6,196 bases of DNA from assembly GCA_025355115.1 (NCBI GenBank), contig JANXLO010000445.1:1-6196 (forward strand), written 5' to 3'. The DNA comes from Chthonomonadaceae bacterium. GTDB lineage: Bacteria > Armatimonadota > Chthonomonadetes > Chthonomonadales > Chthonomonadaceae. Below the pieces are notes generated by a model that saw only the letters and a program-made list of their open reading frames with translations, searched no databases and had not been told where the DNA came from. Shown piece by piece: positions 5,611-6,196 of this stretch (within the stretch, counting starts at the first letter, position 1; every line of letters starts with the position of its first letter). The translations under genes and the position numbers were made by a program.

Positions 5611-6196
5611 ATCTTCTTGCGCGGAACGGCGCAGCCATTCCGATTCATCAAGGCCGACTCTACACATCTTGGACGAGAACTCGTTCGATATGCGTTGTGC
5701 TTGCTCTTGTTTCAGTGTACCCAACCAGAAATAGACGCCATCGTTCTCACTTGCGAATTGGAATTCACTATTTTGATAGTCGGCTCCCACAACGCCGTTC
5801 TCTGTACCGGCGGGGAACATGACATTTTCCAATTCATAAGCTTTTAGAACCGGTTCCAAACGAACATCTTTGTTGGCGAGGTTTACTGCTACAATACGGA
5901 AGACACCTGAACCTCCTACTGTCAAGAGTGGGATAAGTGGGAATCGGCGGTTCCTTTTAATGCGATTGCTATCACACATGGGTTGCAAACAAAGCCAATA
6001 ACTTACTTTGTTGGTCTCCGGTGCATGCTTCTCAAGAATTGTTCCAAGAGATAAGACAGGCGTTTGCTGTCCACTGTTTGCTCCTTTCTTTGATCTGGAC
6101 GCTGACATCGACGTGAGCCTGGCGAATTCAAAGTCAAGTTGAGTAGCTTTCTCAGGGGAACAGAATAGTTCAGTCAGTTTCCGGCAAAGTTTCTTC
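5608..6196 (-). CDS. C-terminal part of a response-receiver-like (Response_reg_2-type) protein, 5' end outside window
   Basis: The frame remains open upstream of the ATG at 6108 as far as the right edge, adding 29 residues (ending DFEFARLTS). The ATG is therefore probably internal and about 195 C-terminal residues are visible. Features are LSLGTIL, then VSYWLCLQPMCDSNRI (35-50 from the ATG at 6108), a basic patch RIKRNRRFPLIPL, a hydrophobic beta-rich middle, and an ending with AQRISNEFSSKMCRVGL and ESEWLRR. The LCxQPxCDSxR pattern and the RVGLxEsEWLR ending are remembered from the C-terminal portion of large proteins with an N-terminal response-receiver domain, which often sit beside GHKL-type ATPase genes. 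That recognition is from memory and not proven. The receiver domain, if present, lies beyond the window. The gene is more AT-rich than the DinB gene next to it, which suggests accessory DNA. No membrane segment is clear. Confidence 0.45.
   Translation of the reverse strand, partial: KKLCRKLTELFCSPEKATQLDFEFARLTSMSASRSKKGANSGQQTPVLSLGTILEKHAPETNKVSYWLCLQPMCDSNRIKRNRRFPLIPLLTVGGSGVFRIVAVNLANKDVRLEPVLKAYELENVMFPAGTENGVVGADYQNSEFQFASENDGVYFWLGTLKQEQAQRISNEFSSKMCRVGLDESEWLRRSAQED

Noticed and set aside
4883..5638. 251-codon leftward frame opposite the DinB gene
   Set aside because: It is an antisense shadow created by high GC. The forward frame has the DinB metal-ligand pattern and a strong SD.
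5587..5847. 86-codon rightward frame opposite the right-edge gene
   Set aside because: Overlaps a terminator-like hairpin, lacks an SD and is antisense to a frame with conserved-looking motifs.
1..6196. CRISPR array, tRNA, rRNA, insertion sequence or integrase
   Set aside because: No regularly spaced repeats, no tRNA-like cloverleaf, no terminal inverted repeats with a transposase and no recombinase motifs were seen on either strand.

Overview
The window reads as a piece of a GC-rich bacterial chromosome from an environmental lineage. The main clues are a very large secreted-type carbohydrate-active protein of the DUF6067/glycoside-hydrolase-like kind, a DinB/YfiT-type four-helix protein and a short exported HAF-repeat protein. 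This mix would fit Armatimonadota, Planctomycetota or similar soil phyla. No rRNA, tRNA or marker gene is present, so the phylum is an inference and is left open.

Layout from left to right. Positions 1-2622 (+) hold the 3' part of the large glycoside-hydrolase-like gene; its reading frame is open at the left edge. Converging on it after only 23 bp is a leftward two-gene toxin-antitoxin operon (4060-2646). An MqsR-like toxin (4060-3707) is followed after 17 bp by a 347-residue antitoxin (3689-2646) that joins an MqsA-type Cys-containing N-terminus, an XRE-type helix-turn-helix and a C-terminal SocA/Panacea (DUF4065) domain. The operon has a readable promoter at 4165-4137: a perfect TTGACA, a 17-bp spacer and an extended -10. 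A TATCATATGATA palindrome fills the spacer, and a second copy of the site lies in the leader, 48 bp away centre to centre.

From 4322 rightwards (+) there is a perfect TATAAT, a short leader with a UUCG hairpin, and a small exported HAF-repeat gene (4388-4725). That gene is broken by an apparent one-base deletion near 4619-4621. A clear Rho-independent terminator lies at 4766-4798. A DinB-family gene (4985-5536, +) follows with a strong Shine-Dalgarno. It converges on a leftward gene (5608 to the right edge) that is cut by the window; this looks like the C-terminal part of a protein resembling the response-receiver (Response_reg_2) group.

The toxin-antitoxin operon and the right-edge gene are visibly more AT-rich than the glycosidase-like and DinB genes. 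This suggests that two stretches of accessory, probably horizontally acquired and possibly defence-related DNA lie among resident genes. The most interesting element is the toxin-antitoxin operon. It combines an MqsR-like toxin, a three-part Panacea-fused antitoxin that appears to lack one zinc-ligand cysteine, a toxin start codon without a Shine-Dalgarno, and a paired-operator promoter.
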